From NCBI GenBank assembly GCA_021234155.1, contig JAJEKV010000131.1, positions 806,001 to 870,000 on the forward strand: a stretch of 64,000 nt of DNA, given 5' to 3'. A program made the position numbers and the translations under genes. Shown in pieces: positions 1 to 10,599 of the stretch. Under the pieces are notes generated by a model. It made no database searches. It had not been told where the DNA came from and worked only from the letters and a program-made list of their open reading frames with translations. This DNA comes from Isoetes taiwanensis (lineage: Eukaryota > Streptophyta > Lycopodiopsida > Isoetales > Isoetaceae). Position 1 is the stretch's first letter; each line of letters opens with the position of its first letter.

Positions 1-1241
1 GCCTTAACCGGGATCTTTACTTCATCCCAATACAGGCTTCCCGCCCCCTACAATTTGAAATTTGAATTTGCTTAATGTGTAAAAGCATGAATTGTAGGAG
101 AATGGACTTTTCGATTTCCATATGCACGTTGCAAATTTCAAAAACGAGGTTAATACGGACGTTCGGCTCATACGAAGCGAATTGTGCTGGGGCATACAAA
201 TTGTACACCTTCATTTCGCGCCGTGCGATCCACGCAGTATGGAAGTTCACGATGTGCGATCCACGCAGCATCTTGGTATTAAATAGTATGTTAAATTCGA
301 ATTATATCGGTGTTCATTTTCAGGTTAAACTCAAATCATATAGGTGAATAAGGTTAAAAAAGGAAGATATTGGATATTTATGGTATTATGCATGGCTCAA
401 ATTTCGAGACATGCACATAATGGCATTTAATGATGGTTGATAGGACTGGAATTCAAATCATTCCTACGATTTTCACGTCTAATCCAGCCTATATCTATTC
501 CAGCCTAGTTTGGCGCCCATTCTCCGCCCAATCTTCGCTAGGATCCTTCGCCCAATTTCGCGAGTCCATCGCCATGAAGAGATCAGCTAGGGAAGAGCCG
601 GAGGTGTCCTCCAAGAGGCGCCTATTATGGCTGCAAGAGGTGTTCCCTCCGTTGTTCCCTCCGCTGCCCACGGTTCTTGCTTTGAATGCTTCCGATTCCT
701 CTGATGAGGAATCAAAGAATGAGGAACCAGAGGAAATTTCGGAGCAGGAGTTTGTATATGACAAGGGCAACTAGTGTACGCAATTGTGTGAATAGAGCTG
801 AATTGGATGTATGTAGGCAATTGTATAAATTTTATGAATGGATGTGAATTGTATGGAAATATGCAATTTTATAATTGGTTGTTTGTTGTACCAGAAGGAC
901 ATGGATATGTATGTATTAAAGATTACCTGAAACAACCAGAATGTTTTAAGTACATAAAATGCTGCACAGAAAATGACACAAGTCTTTGTAATTGTTAAAT
1001 TAATTCACATGGTCATTACTTTTCATTGAAAAGAAATCATAATATGATATTTATAAACTCAGCCAACTTACATTACAACTGTTCTGCAACTGTAAACCAA
1101 CCTAAAAGTGGATCGATTCCAAGCACTTGATTGTATATGTACAACAAGTGCTTGCAAGGTATGAATCCTCTTATCCTTTCCATATGGATGAAATTCGGAC
1201 AACTGCTCGTCCTTAATGGATACTATGTATGTGCTATCTTC
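1..1241. other. AT-rich flank of the gypsy element
   Basis: Apart from the weak ORF at 574-774 I see no gene, RNA or repeat here. The stretch ends at the ACGTT target duplication (1242-1246) of the retrotransposon. Confidence 0.4.
574..774 (+). CDS. hypothetical small acidic-tailed protein
   Basis: I do not recognise this ORF. From the ATG at 574 it gives about 66 residues: a basic start (MKRSAREEPEVSSKRR), a hydrophobic proline-rich middle and an acidic Ser/Glu tail (SDSSDEESKNEEPEE). The same frame stays open upstream to 430, but the internal ATG starts the charged part and looks more natural. No domain is visible. It could be the first exon of a gene, or the amino end of a DNA-transposon protein left 5' of the gypsy element at 1247. 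No splice partner is obvious before 1242. Confidence 0.2.
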   Translation: MKRSAREEPEVSSKRRLLWLQEVFPPLFPPLPTVLALNASDSSDEESKNEEPEEISEQEFVYDKGN

Positions 1242-1246
1242 ACGTT
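1242..1246. repeat. left target-site duplication ACGTT
   Basis: ACGTT lies directly 5' of the TGTGACG start of the 5' LTR. The same five bases directly follow the GTCACA end of the 3' LTR at 14376-14380. Five bases is the usual size for Ty3/gypsy integrases. Confidence 0.9.
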
Positions 1247-2804
1247 TGTGACGTTTCGGCGAAATAGATACGCCTCCGGGGCATACATTGTCTTGCCACG
1301 TCCACGCCATTACCGCCACCCGATTGGCGTGACGGTACGCCAACGGATAGCCAGGTAAGTAGCCCTAGGGGGCAACTTGCTAGGAGTGTTCATATATTAT
1401 TAATGTGCACATGTGCACATTAATGAGGGCACACCTTTCCATGTTGGCATATTTTGCCACCTAGCCACTAAAGGCAAGTGGGGCCTTTCCAATTATCCCA
1501 CATGCCAAATTGGGTAATTGGAAACCCTAGCCTAAACCCCCATGTCTATTTAGGGTAGGAAAACCCTAGCTTGCTAGTTTTTAGATCCTTAGGGTTTTAG
1601 AGCTTCGGTTTTTGGCCTGGGAGCCAAAACCGCCTCCGAGCGCCGCCCAAGCGAATTGCGCCATCGGTTTCCCTCGAATTCGATCATTTCAAAGGGATGG
1701 TTGAACTTCAGTCAGGAGGAGCCACTCAAGGATCGGTATTTGGTCAATTTAATAGCTTAAACCGTCTTCTAGTCATAGAATCAGTAGGTTTAGACTATTA
1801 AATTGCCCATAGTAGTTATCTAGATCTTAGATCTCGGACACTAACTAAAGAACCTAACTCTATGATTGGATCTAGTTCTTTAGTTCTTACGTGATATATT
1901 TGGATGATGTATTTACGTGAACTCCTTGTATTGGGAAGGGGGTAGAGGCCCTAAAGCTTGTAGTTGATGCTCCTAGAGTAGCCTCTCTAGCACACTTGTA
2001 GATTCGGCCTTTGTGTACAAGAGCCACCACCGGGTTGTGGGTGAAGGGGCGGAGGCGGCTAAAAAGGAGGTTCATGTCGACTCTTGAATCCCCCCGGTGT
2101 GTAAAGCCCTTGGGGGGATCATTGTGACTAGGTCTAATGGCTTACCCCGAGTCTTGGGTAAGGCATGGGCTCGACACCGTGAAGTGGTGTACACTTTCCA
2201 GTGGGTTCACGGTCGAGTCACGGCAAGTGGCCCTCTAGTCACCTTGAGTTAGCATGCAGATCTGGGAGGGAGTGATCCCTACCGCCCCATCCGGAACCGG
2301 GAGGATGAGACCCGGGAATAGCCCCTTCGGCTATGCATCCGTGAGGCTCTGATCAGTCCCAACACTTTTCGACCCCTACCGCAAAGTGTGCACAGGGGGG
2401 CGGATGGAGTGGACAACCCTATGCCATGTTCTTATGCCCAAATCCATTGCCATGAATTACATGCCCCTTGAACTCACGGAGACCCAAGCCGTCGATCATC
2501 CTTTGAGTCGAGCCTTGGGTAGGATCCCTATGTGATGTGTCGATCTTTGTCTATGCAGATATGAGGGACCATCCTTCGAGATGGTCACGGGGATGTTGAT
2601 GTATGTGCTAACCGACATGTATGTTTACGCCTTCCAGCCTAGGTAGGCCCCGAGGGAGACGGGGTAGAATGACACCTTCACTCTCCCCCGAGACCTCGTT
2701 ACAGTGCGGTGATATGTGGGCCCCCCGTATCAGCATGGAGCTGGTGTGGGGAAGAACTCTGTTTGTATCACGGTGAGTGCACCGTATACCTAGTAGGGGA
2801 CGCA
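1247..2804 (+). repeat. 5' LTR of the 13 kb gypsy element
   Basis: It aligns along its whole length with 12809-14375. The first 50 bases are the more diverged; from 'gtaagtagcccta' onward the copies are nearly identical for long stretches, for example 1900-1980. The right end is slightly uncertain because it reads GGGGACGCATCC where the 3' LTR reads GGGGACGTCACA. It contains a 24-bp perfect palindrome (1400-1423), an imperfect hairpin (1745-1763 with 1787-1805) and an 11-bp perfect inverted repeat around 1845-1890. At about 1.56 kb it is long for the superfamily. Confidence 0.92.
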
Positions 2805-2811
2805 TCCGCGA

Positions 2812-2822
2812 TGGTATCGAGC
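2812..2822 (+). other. primer-binding site, initiator Met tRNA type
   Basis: TGGTATCGAGC lies 7 bases after the 5' LTR. The common plant site is TGGTATCAGAGC, complementary to the 3' end of initiator Met tRNA. This copy lacks one A, in keeping with the one-base losses seen throughout the element. Confidence 0.75.
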
Positions 2823-3371
2823 AATGTTCTTGGAGACCAAGAGCAAAGCAATCGACCATGTTCCCAAATAGTACTAACTTGATAGGATCCTCAAGCCTCG
2901 AAAAGTGGGAAAATTTTTCTCACCTTTGTAGTTATGCTAAGCTAGTAACAATTAAGTGAATTGGAATTTAACAAGATTAAAAAGAACGAGCCAAAATTTT
3001 CCAAGTGAGGTGGTCTCCTCATTTCAGCCTCGTCATAAAACTAACTTTTTGTTTTGAAGCGAGGCAAGCTATGAGACATCGAGCCAAGAACACCAAAACA
3101 TGATGAATTTGAGATAAATAATGTGGTAAGGCTAATTCTAAGGTAGGAATTAGTTAGAATAGCATGTTTTAATTACCTAAAAACCCTAGAAATGTATGAG
3201 ATCTCACATTTCATACTTTGGTCGCAAAACTAAACATTAGTATTGGAACGAGGCGCAAGTGCGGTGAGACCAATAGGTAGAAAAAGTCTGAAATAAGTAT
3301 AAGTTTTAGATAAATTGGTGTCTTAGCATGTTAAACAGAGCAACTTGAGTTTTGACCTAAAATTCCCCAAG

Positions 3372-3483
3372 CTATAAATAGATGTAGAACCCACTCATTT
3401 TTTCGTCCAAGCCCTAGAAATCCGCTCTTCCCAACTTAGGCGATCTTTTCTACGCTTTTATCCGATTGACGATCCAGTAAAAC
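3372..3483 (+). promoter_or_regulatory. TATA box and leader of internal cassette 1
   Basis: CTATAAATAGA at about 3375 is followed by a pyrimidine-rich leader and an ATG at 3484. A similar block, with CTATAAATAGA and a leader reading ...CTACAAATCTGCTC, lies at about 5340-5461 before the next ORF. The two leaders align (CTAGAAATCCGCTC against CTACAAATCTGCTC), so they are duplicates. Promoter function is inferred only from the TATA motif and its position. Confidence 0.5.
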
Positions 3484-4473
3484 ATGGCTCCGAACCAAAC
3501 AGACCCAGGGAAGGAAGCCGCCAGCGAAACCACCAGCGCCACCGGGGCGAGATCATTCGGAAGATGCTTCGTGAGAGGCTCGCAAGAGGGGGTCGCTCGC
3601 CGGACGAAGAGGAAGACACCTCCGATTTGATCGATGTCTTCAACCAAACAGTGGAGGAGGACGAGGCCACATCACCGAACTCCATGGACTTTAAGAGACG
3701 AGGGAGGGTGTGCGAAGAAATAGAGCGGGAGATCCCAGCCAGCAGGAACAAAGTGCACTATCTGGGACGCATTCCACGGAAATCCTCGAAAGCAGGATGA
3801 GCAGTGACAGTCCGGAGCCACGGAGGTAGCAGACCTTAGAAGATTCATCAGAAGTACGAAATAAGAGAAGAGAAGGGAAGACAAAAGAGGAAAAGGGAGG
3901 AAGAGGAACAAAAGGCAAAGCAGAAGAAAAAGAAGAAAAAGAAAGGGAAGTTCGTGGGTCGCATAAGGAGAACGTAAGGACCGCCACGAGGAAGAGGCCA
4001 AACCCAAATATTATCATTAAGGAGCGGCACCCCGACGAACCCCCAAACCCTTCCGACGACTTTTTCGATGAAGACTTCAACCCTAACGCCGCAGTGGAAG
4101 CTCTTCCAAGCACCCAGCGACGAAAGCGTGAAGTACCGGAAAGCAACGGCGACCGAAAGCAACCCCACCAAGACCAAGTGCAAGCCCGGACAACAATTCC
4201 CATGGGATAGAAAGAAGAAACCACCACCGCCCGAAGCCCACGCCACCGATAGGTGAAGATTTATGAGAGGAAGATGAGAGAGCACGAGGCCTACATGAAG
4301 AAATGGGAGGCCTATAACAAATATTATGAGGAAAAGCGGGGGTTAAGTTCATCGAGGGAGGGCGACCAACGGAAAAGGCAAACCTAAGGCCGCCACCACC
4401 GAAGCCCAAGGTTCCCAAAGCCGCCACCCGGAAGAAGAAAGCGGATAGGAAGGAGGTGGAGAGAAAGCGTTAA
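3484..4473 (+). pseudogene. extra ORF 1 of the gypsy element, charged and coiled-coil-like, frameshifted
   Basis: I do not recognise the product. It starts MAPNQTDPGKEAASETT at 3484. A one-base indel near 3550, in GGGGCG, then moves the reading into a frame giving IIRKMLRERLARGGRSPDEEE and an acidic stretch that closes at 3800. Later pieces include DFFDEDFNPNAAVEALP (about 4050-4100) and a tyrosine/glutamate/lysine-rich helix (YERKMREHEAYMKKWEAY, about 4262-4315) that looks coiled-coil. A lysine-rich end, KKKADRKEVERKR, stops at 4473. It lies between PBS and gag, where most gypsy elements have no ORF, and has its own TATA leader. It could be a gag amino-terminal relative or an accessory protein. 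Confidence 0.45.
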
Positions 4474-4679
4474 GGGAGATTAGACACTTCCAGTAAGCGG
4501 GGTCGGTCTAATCCCCGTGCCCCCTTCGCTTTCGGTTGGTGCGTGAAGTTATCGCGAGCCTATAGAAACGGACTTTTAGAGTCCTGAGCGCCATGACTGG
4601 CAATGCAAAGTGGCGGTGAGGCAAAGATAGTGCAACATTTTGAAGATTCAACAGCCTGCACTATCCCATAAGCGGGTAA

Positions 4680-4720
4680 CCTTAATGCGACAAGACATGA
4701 GTCTTGCGACCGCATTAAGG
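4680..4720 (+). other. strong hairpin after extra ORF 1
   Basis: CCTTAATGCGACAAGAC and GTCTTGCGACCGCATTAAGG pair around a 4-base loop ATGA, with one internal bulge. The outer ten pairs are perfect. It lies 200 bases downstream of the ORF 1 stop and could be an RNA structure or end-processing signal; the function is unknown. Confidence 0.5.
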
Positions 4721-5339
4721 GAGAACGCCTTTAGAAACTTTTGTTGTAAATAATTAAAATTTTGTAATATAGAGCAATTTTGTGTACCTTGATGACATAA
4801 ACTTGAGTAATTAGAGCAAATTAATAAGTTTTAGCTTTTATTTCAGTGAAATAGGACATTTGGGAGCGAGAGACATGATGTCTCAGCATTTCAGCGCCTA
4901 AATCATAAAACAAAAAGTTAGGATTGAGGCGAGAGCTGTGTGAGACCTTCAAAAAAACTTGACCAAAAACGACTCCAAATTGACCAAATAAAGGGGTCGA
5001 TTCTGCCTAATTTGATGAGCCCATCACCCTTACACCATTAGTTTACCCAAATTGGACACCTTTAATCGAAATGGGACTGATGTCTCACGCATTTCGGCGC
5101 CTCGTCGCAAAACAAAAAGTTAGGATTGAAGCGGAGCAAGCCGTGAGACCTCTTACCAATTCTTCACCGGGGACTTGTTAAAGTCACCTTCAACCCTCTT
5201 GCATAGCATCTTTTAGGTAACCTAGCCTTGTTCAAGCATCTCCTATAGTCCTCAAACTCCTATTTTGACCTCGGATAGGCTAGAATTACCCAACCCTAGG
5301 AAATTTTCAAGTCATCCAAAAATTAGGGTTTTCCCCTTT

Positions 5340-5461
5340 TCTATAAATAGACCCCTCACTTCTCGGAAAGCACCCTACAAATCTGCTCCTGCCCTTCTAG
5401 CCGATTTCCTAACTCCTTTGAGCTCTTGCAACCATTTGTTACCTTCTTACGCAATTAATCA
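5340..5461 (+). promoter_or_regulatory. TATA box and leader of internal cassette 2
   Basis: TTTTCTATAAATAGAC at about 5338-5353 is followed by a C/T-rich leader and the ATG at 5462. It is a duplicate of the block at 3372-3483. It sits about 190 bases after the fourth copy of the palindromic motif, the same order as in cassette 1. Confidence 0.5.
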
Positions 5462-6170
5462 ATGGCAACCGATTTCGGAGATGGTACGGCCTTGGCGCTC
5501 ATCTTCTTGAACCCGGCGTCGACCAAATCTTCAGTTTTCGGGGAAGGGGAGGTAGGCGTCCAAGCAACCTTACGCCTGACCCGGCTTATAGTAGAGTCTT
5601 GGCCGAGGTTCCAAGCTAGGGTAGAACCGGCGCTAGTGCAACTCCCCCTCCTTGTATAGGATATTTTGTTCCTAGGCAGGTCCCTGCCGGCGGCATTAGG
5701 CGATGTCCCGAACATGCGCCAAATACCTCACAAACAAAGCACTTTTTACACCGAGCCAATGGTCCTAAGCGTCAGCGGGACCAAGTACTTCTCTTTCAAC
5801 AACGCCTGGCAATCTTTCTCACCCACCGTGCGAGAACATTGTGGGGGAAACCTCTATTCCCCATGGGCGTGGATCCATTAGCCGTGCTTGGTGAGAACAA
5901 GCGGCTCCTCCACAGTATGAGCGGGGAGGCGGGAAGGGAAGGAAGAAGACTGGGATGAAGCAGGGAATCCGAGGAGGAGGAAGACGATGTTGAGCTTCGA
6001 CCAATGAGAGGAGCGGTGACAAGCTGGCCCGGGAGTGGCAAGACGAAGAAGCGTGAGACTCGAGTGGCGCCACCCCCGGGTTAGGCATCACAAGCACGGC
6101 TCCCATTATCGTCGAAGGTGAGGAGTTTCTACTCCCGGCGACATTCAAAACCTCCCAGGAGTGCGGGGAA
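5462..6170 (+). pseudogene. extra ORF 2 of the gypsy element, frameshifted
   Basis: It starts MATDFGDGTALALIFLNPAS at 5462 and stops at 5659. The apparent continuation in another frame is protein-like (STFYTEPMVLSVSGTKYF and FSFNNAWQSFSP, about 5741-5825), then moves to a frame reading PLFPMGVDPLAVLGENKRLL (about 5850-5915) and an acidic Glu-rich run. I recognise no domain. It could be a gag-like structural protein. Confidence 0.35.
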
Positions 6171-6267
6171 GGGGAATGCAGAGCCTGAAGAGTTGCTGCA
6201 CCAACTCAGAAGAAACGGGACTTGGGCGACTTCATGCGTCAGGGGGAAGTCGACTTCCCCCTCCAAG

Positions 6268-6729
6268 TAAGGGGAAGCCCAGAGCACTTACGGGACGGGA
6301 GAGTTTACCTCTCAGAGCATCAAGCCCTCTGACAACATCGAGGCGGGATCATGGAAGGAACACAAAGGCGAGAACAAGCTACCGGCGGAGGAAGAGTTCC
6401 TTGCTCTCGAGGAGCAGATGGGGATCGTTATCGACCTCAAACATCCTAACGGCAAGCTCATCGTGGCGCGGCACCTCCCAGGGATAGGGCCAGGCCGAAT
6501 TCGACCTCGGGGAGGGCCGACAGCGATCAATGACTACGAGGAGCTCACCACGGTGGAGGTTGATGATTTGGAAGCAGAACACGAGCTGGATCTGCAAGTA
6601 GCCGAGGACCCGCATAGCAAGCCAGTCATTACGCTATTACGCCATTGGCGTGGATGGAAGAATAGCGGTTATATCCATAAATTCACCCAGGCGAGGAAGG
6701 AGTATTCTTTGATTGCACTCGAGGATTGA
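6268..6729 (+). CDS. extra ORF 3 of the gypsy element, hypothetical protein of about 150 residues
   Basis: This is the longest clean frame before pol. It runs about 150 residues to a stop at 6729 and includes EEEFLALEEQMGIVIDLKHP, GIGPGRIRPRGGPTAINDYE, an acidic stretch (VDDLEAEHELDLQVAEDP) and a basic end (LRHWRGWKNSGYIHKF). It has no clear start codon, so it probably belongs to the same broken protein as the 5462 ORF. I recognise no family. It is not the canonical gag, whose zinc knuckle lies 1.6 kb downstream. Confidence 0.35.
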
Positions 6730-7019
6730 CCCGGGCATGCGGTTACCCTTAACACGGTATGCAATCTGGTGAAAAAGCGGTAGCACTTTCGGCGTCTTCG
6801 ACTTAGCCATACCTTCTGGTGGCGGGCAAGGCTATTCGTTGGTGTGACTTATACCTCCCACCGCGGGAATAGAAGATTTAGCAAGAGCATTACGGGGTGG
6901 ATCTCGGCCAATGTCCTTAGGAACTTGGGCCATTAGTTGGGAGCAGCCCAAGTGAAAAAGTTCTTGGAGGATAATCCATCTTCACAGGCATCAACGAAGT
7001 GATTAGCGGTGGTTGCAAG

Positions 7020-7090
7020 TTCTTGTATTAGTGTAATATAAAATATAAATATAACATTCTCTTGCACTATAAATGTTTTGTTGATACATT
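7020..7090 (+). promoter_or_regulatory. AT-rich TATA-like block before gag
   Basis: A very AT-rich run is followed by TTGCACTATAAATG. It interrupts GC-rich coding-like sequence just before the gag-related region and may be a third internal promoter. This rests on composition and motif only. Confidence 0.25.
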
Positions 7091-7159
7091 TGTGTCCCCT
7101 CAACCATGCCAACAAACATAAATAATGCAAGAAAGCAAGGAAAACTAACCATGTAGATA

Positions 7160-8440
7160 TGAACCACTTGTGTATGCAGCTAGAGGCTGAGCTTGAGGAG
7201 AGAGCGACAAGCTGCGGGAACTTGGGGAACGAGCCGCCAGGCCACGCCGGCAAGAAACACTTGAAGAATTTGGACAAATGACCCCAGCAGAAGAAATATC
7301 GCGAAATGAGGACGGACTCGAGATAAAGGCTTTGCTAGCCGCATGCTGTGAAGTGTGTTCGGTGGGTAACGAACCCGCCGCAAGCATCAGCTCTGGAGAA
7401 CGTAGAGACAAGAAGAGGAGGAAGGAAGGTCCAAATTTCTGACTGACTAAAGCTCGGGATTCAGACTGATTCGGGAGGAAGAAGAAGAGTTGTAACCAAG
7501 TCCGGAAAGGCATCTAAAGGCGAGGAACCACCCGAGGGGATACGCCAGTTGGACACAAGAACCTCCGGACTACCGTGAAGAAAAGTAGACTCTCGATTGG
7601 GAAATGTTTGAAGGCCAGAAGCTCGAAAGCAATTTTCTCAAAGCGAGAAACGCGTCGCACATGGAAGCAGAGGTCATTTGACGAGATGAGCTTAACACGG
7701 CAATGCCTATGGTGGCGAAGGATAAGGATAAAGGCGGTGGTGGCAACAAATAACCTGGGGAGCAAAGACGATTTGGTGGAAGGGCTATGCCAAGGCTCAT
7801 GGCTTAGCGAGGGATGCTTGCGGGTTCAAGAAGTTTGCTAAAGCCTTCTGCCGCCATTATGTCCCAAGAGAGCACAAGTCCGGTATGATCTGGCGGTTCT
7901 GAGGTTGAAGGCAAAACAAGTGGTCTGAGAAATACACGAGGAATTTATGAGGCTAAAGGCTGTATGTGCCAAAGTTAGGTGAAGCATCGCAGTGGAAAGC
8001 TACATTGAAGGTCCGAATGAGGAGATCCCTAAAGCTTGTAAGGGGCAATAAACCCTAGAACGGTGATCGGAAGCGAGTCCAAAACAATAAGCACAAGGAC
8101 GGGACCTCGAGAATAGCAGGCGAGAAAACAAGATACAAAAGATAAAGGCAAAGGCGAAAAAAGCGTTTCCGGCCGAGAACAGCCAGACCGAGGACCCGGC
8201 TAGAGCCCCCATATAGTGGCAATCAAGGGAAAACAGCCGGGGAGAAGAAGAAGGTGTCCTTTCAAAGACAAACGGGAAGGGTCAAACTACTCCAAAGCGG
8301 TCACGATCCTTTCGCGAGCCATGCCCAAGGAAAAGACGGGAGTGCATAGAAAGCGGCTTTTGCCTTCGGTGTTTCAGCCCGGGCCATAGGGACAAAGCGC
8401 CCATATGTCATGAGTCTGGCCTTAGCGAGTTGGGAGATTG
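7160..8440 (+). pseudogene. gag of the 13 kb gypsy element, broken
   Basis: Gag-like protein is spread over several frames. There is a charged helical start (QLEAELEER, about 7180), a capsid-like stretch (FCRHYVPREHKSG at about 7846, EEFMRLKAVCAKV at about 7938) and a zinc knuckle at 8361-8411 reading CLRCFSPGHRDKAPICHE. The knuckle gives CX2CX4HX6C where the retroviral form is CX2CX4HX4C, so an indel of about two codons is likely. Gag packages the RNA into cytoplasmic particles. No full-length product can be made from this sequence. Confidence 0.6.
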
Positions 8441-8559
8441 GGACACTTCTGATCGGCGACGGCTTAGGAGGCCCGCGACTACATTGGTGAGTGTCATATC
8501 TTTGCGCAATAGATCTGAAAAGCAGCGAGCGGTATAAAGTAATTTCCACGGTGGGAAAG

Positions 8560-8620
8560 GCCAAGGCCAAGTCATTTATAGTCCTAATAGATTCGGGGAA
8601 GTAGCCATAACTTTGCATCT
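8560..8620 (+). pseudogene. aspartic protease active-site region
   Basis: KSFIVLIDSG is read up to 8598, with the catalytic Asp codon at 8590-8592, followed at once by a Lys codon and a stop. The family motif is LIDSG(S/A)(S/T). The zinc knuckle lies 150 bases upstream and RT begins 400 bases downstream, which is the expected order. Confidence 0.6.
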
Positions 8621-8989
8621 CGAGAATGGTTCAAATGTTGAAGTTGAAACCATTAAAGTCAAAGCCAAGGCCCGTTGTCTTAGCAAGTGGAGCGATAGAA
8701 GGGACGGCAGTAAAAGAATCAACTTTGACATCGACTTGGGGATTAAGATCGGATGGGTGGGAGGTAATGAGCATCGGCAAATATGACTTGATAATAGGTA
8801 TGGAGTACCTTGGACCAGCGAGGGGCCATTATTGATTGTGGAAGCGGAAGGTGACCTTCCCAACACCGACGGCAAGATCATTGAGATAACGGTAAAAAGT
8901 TGTCCCCATCATGCGGTGTATGTCTTCTAAGCGGTGTTCAAGTGCATCAAGAGTGAGCGGTAGCATACATCTTCAAGCTTGAGATTAGT

Positions 8990-9905
8990 GAGCCGGAATT
9001 GGAAGGAAGCAAAGAAGACAAGATGCTCGACAAGTTGCCGAGGCAAATAGCTAAGTTGATCCGCGGAGTTCCACGATCTCTTTCGGATGAGATCAAGCGG
9101 CTCCCTCCTTATAGGGAGTCGAGTCGCGAGATAGCTTTCGAAGCAGGAACAAAACCGACAAGCAAGGCTCCATATAGAATGACAACGGGGAGTTAGCCGA
9201 GGAGACTAAAAAGCGATTCTGGAGGCTGCTTTCGACCTAGGTTTCATTAGACCTAGTGTCTCGCCCGGTTTGGGCGCCCATTCTTTTGTCAAGAAGAAGG
9301 ATGGATCTTTGAGAATGTGCATAGACTATAGGCAGTTGAATAAGCACACCATTAAGAACAAGTATCGCTTCCAAGATCGGGCGACTTGATGGATCAGCTT
9401 CAAGGAGCAAAGATCTTCTCCAAAATCGACTTAAGGTCGAGGTTATCATCGAATCACGGATAAAGGAGGAGGATATCCACAAAGCCCGCCGGACGCGGTA
9501 TGGGCATTATGAGTTCCGCGGTGATGCCTTTCGGCTTATCAAATGCCCCATAGCGTTCATGAGGCTCATGAGCGATATCTTCGAGGAGTTCTGGACACCT
9601 TTGTGATTGTTTTCTTTGATGACATTTTGGTGTATAGCAGATCCCTTGAAGAGCCGCGTGCAACACTTGAGAAGGGTGCTAGAGAAGTTGAGGAGGCACC
9701 GGTTATGCGCCAAGTTGTGAAGTGCCGCCGCCATGAGAGAAAGGTGGAATACCTTGGTCATGTGATCTCGGCAGAAGGCATCTCGACGGACCCCGCCAAG
9801 ATTGAAGCAGTGATTCAGTGGCCGGCGCCGAAGAATGTGCACGAGGTCAGAAGTTTTCTCGGTCTAGCAGGGTACTCTGGGGAAGTTCGTGAAGAACTTT
9901 GCTAA
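8990..9905 (+). pseudogene. reverse transcriptase of the 13 kb gypsy element, broken
   Basis: RT motifs occur in order across frames. There is an amino block (IKRLPPYRESSREIAFEAG, about 9090-9150), [19 protein letters not shown] (about 9285-9340), IFSKIDLRS (about 9415), then VIVFFDDILVYS with the catalytic Asp pair at 9618-9623, and YLGHVISAEGISTDPAKIEA (about 9750-9810). A stop and several frameshifts separate them. FFDD is the Ty3 form of the polymerase box. The thumb/connection piece VRSFLGLAGYS follows at about 9846. Confidence 0.85.
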
Positions 9906-9945
9906 GATAACAGCCTGTTAACGGACTGGCGAGAGGCGAGAGAAG

Positions 9946-10377
9946 GTGAAAGATTGGGTAGAGCATTGGCACAAGAAAGCCCAAAAGGGATTTGAATTGT
10001 TGAAGGAAGCTTTAACAACAGCCCCAGTCTTAACCCTGCCGGACCCGGAGAAAGATAAGCTTGTAGCAACGGATGCGAGTAAGATAGCTACAGGTGCAGT
10101 GCTTATGCAAGAAGAGCGTGTGGTAGCGTATGATTCCAGGAAGATGAACGACGCCGAGACGCGCTACCCAACATACGATCGGGAATTGCTTGCGGTTGTC
10201 GGCGTTAAGAATATGGAGGCACTACCTCTTGGGAAGGAAGTTCCAATTGGATCTGGAACCATGAGCCTCAATATGTATTCACGCAACCACACCTCAATCG
10301 AGGCGAGGAGATGGATGGAGTTCCTCGAGGAATACGACTTTGATATAGTCTACAAGCGGGGAAACTCAATGTGGTAG
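9946..10377 (+). pseudogene. RNase H domain of the 13 kb gypsy element
   Basis: An open frame of 143 residues carries DKLVATDASKIATGAVLMQE (the Ty3-type RNase H start with the first catalytic Asp), VAYDSRKMNDAETRYPTYD and ELLAVVGVKN. It ends YDFDIVYKRGNSMW, the usual border to integrase. It is joined to RT in the normal order but out of frame. Confidence 0.85.
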
Positions 10378-10599
10378 CGGATCGCTTTCAAGGCATCCCC
10401 GACAACTAGAGTGCATTGCAGCATAATTTCGGCCTCTCTCAATGACTTTGGTAAGAGGATTGAAGAGTCCTTGCCAACGGATGTGGATTCGAGGGAAGTA
10501 TGGGCAAGCCTCTCTAAGGAGGCTAGAACAGATAAAGAGCGCGGGAGGCCTTCAAGCATTATAAGAAGGAAGGCAACTTTGTTATACCATAAGAACAAG

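Larger units (their letters stand above)
3012..5150. repeat. palindromic 66-74 bp motif, four copies
   Basis: The copies are 3012-3077 (inverted), 3198-3271, 4877-4947 and 5079-5150. The shared pattern is GAYNTCTC, ATTTC, a GCCTCGTC-like block, then AAAACAAAAAGTTAG, GAAGCGAGGC and a closing GAGACC. The outer GGTCTC/GAGACC and inner CCTCG/CGAGG halves are complementary, so each copy can fold on itself. Copy 1 matches the others as its reverse complement. Both pairs sit upstream of a TATAAATAGA-bearing leader. Confidence 0.75.

Noticed and set aside
3691..4285. Long minus-strand frames of 111-178 residues
   Set aside because: They are antisense to the purine-rich extra ORF 1 and consist of Phe/Ser/Leu-rich low complexity, as expected from the complement of Glu/Lys codons.
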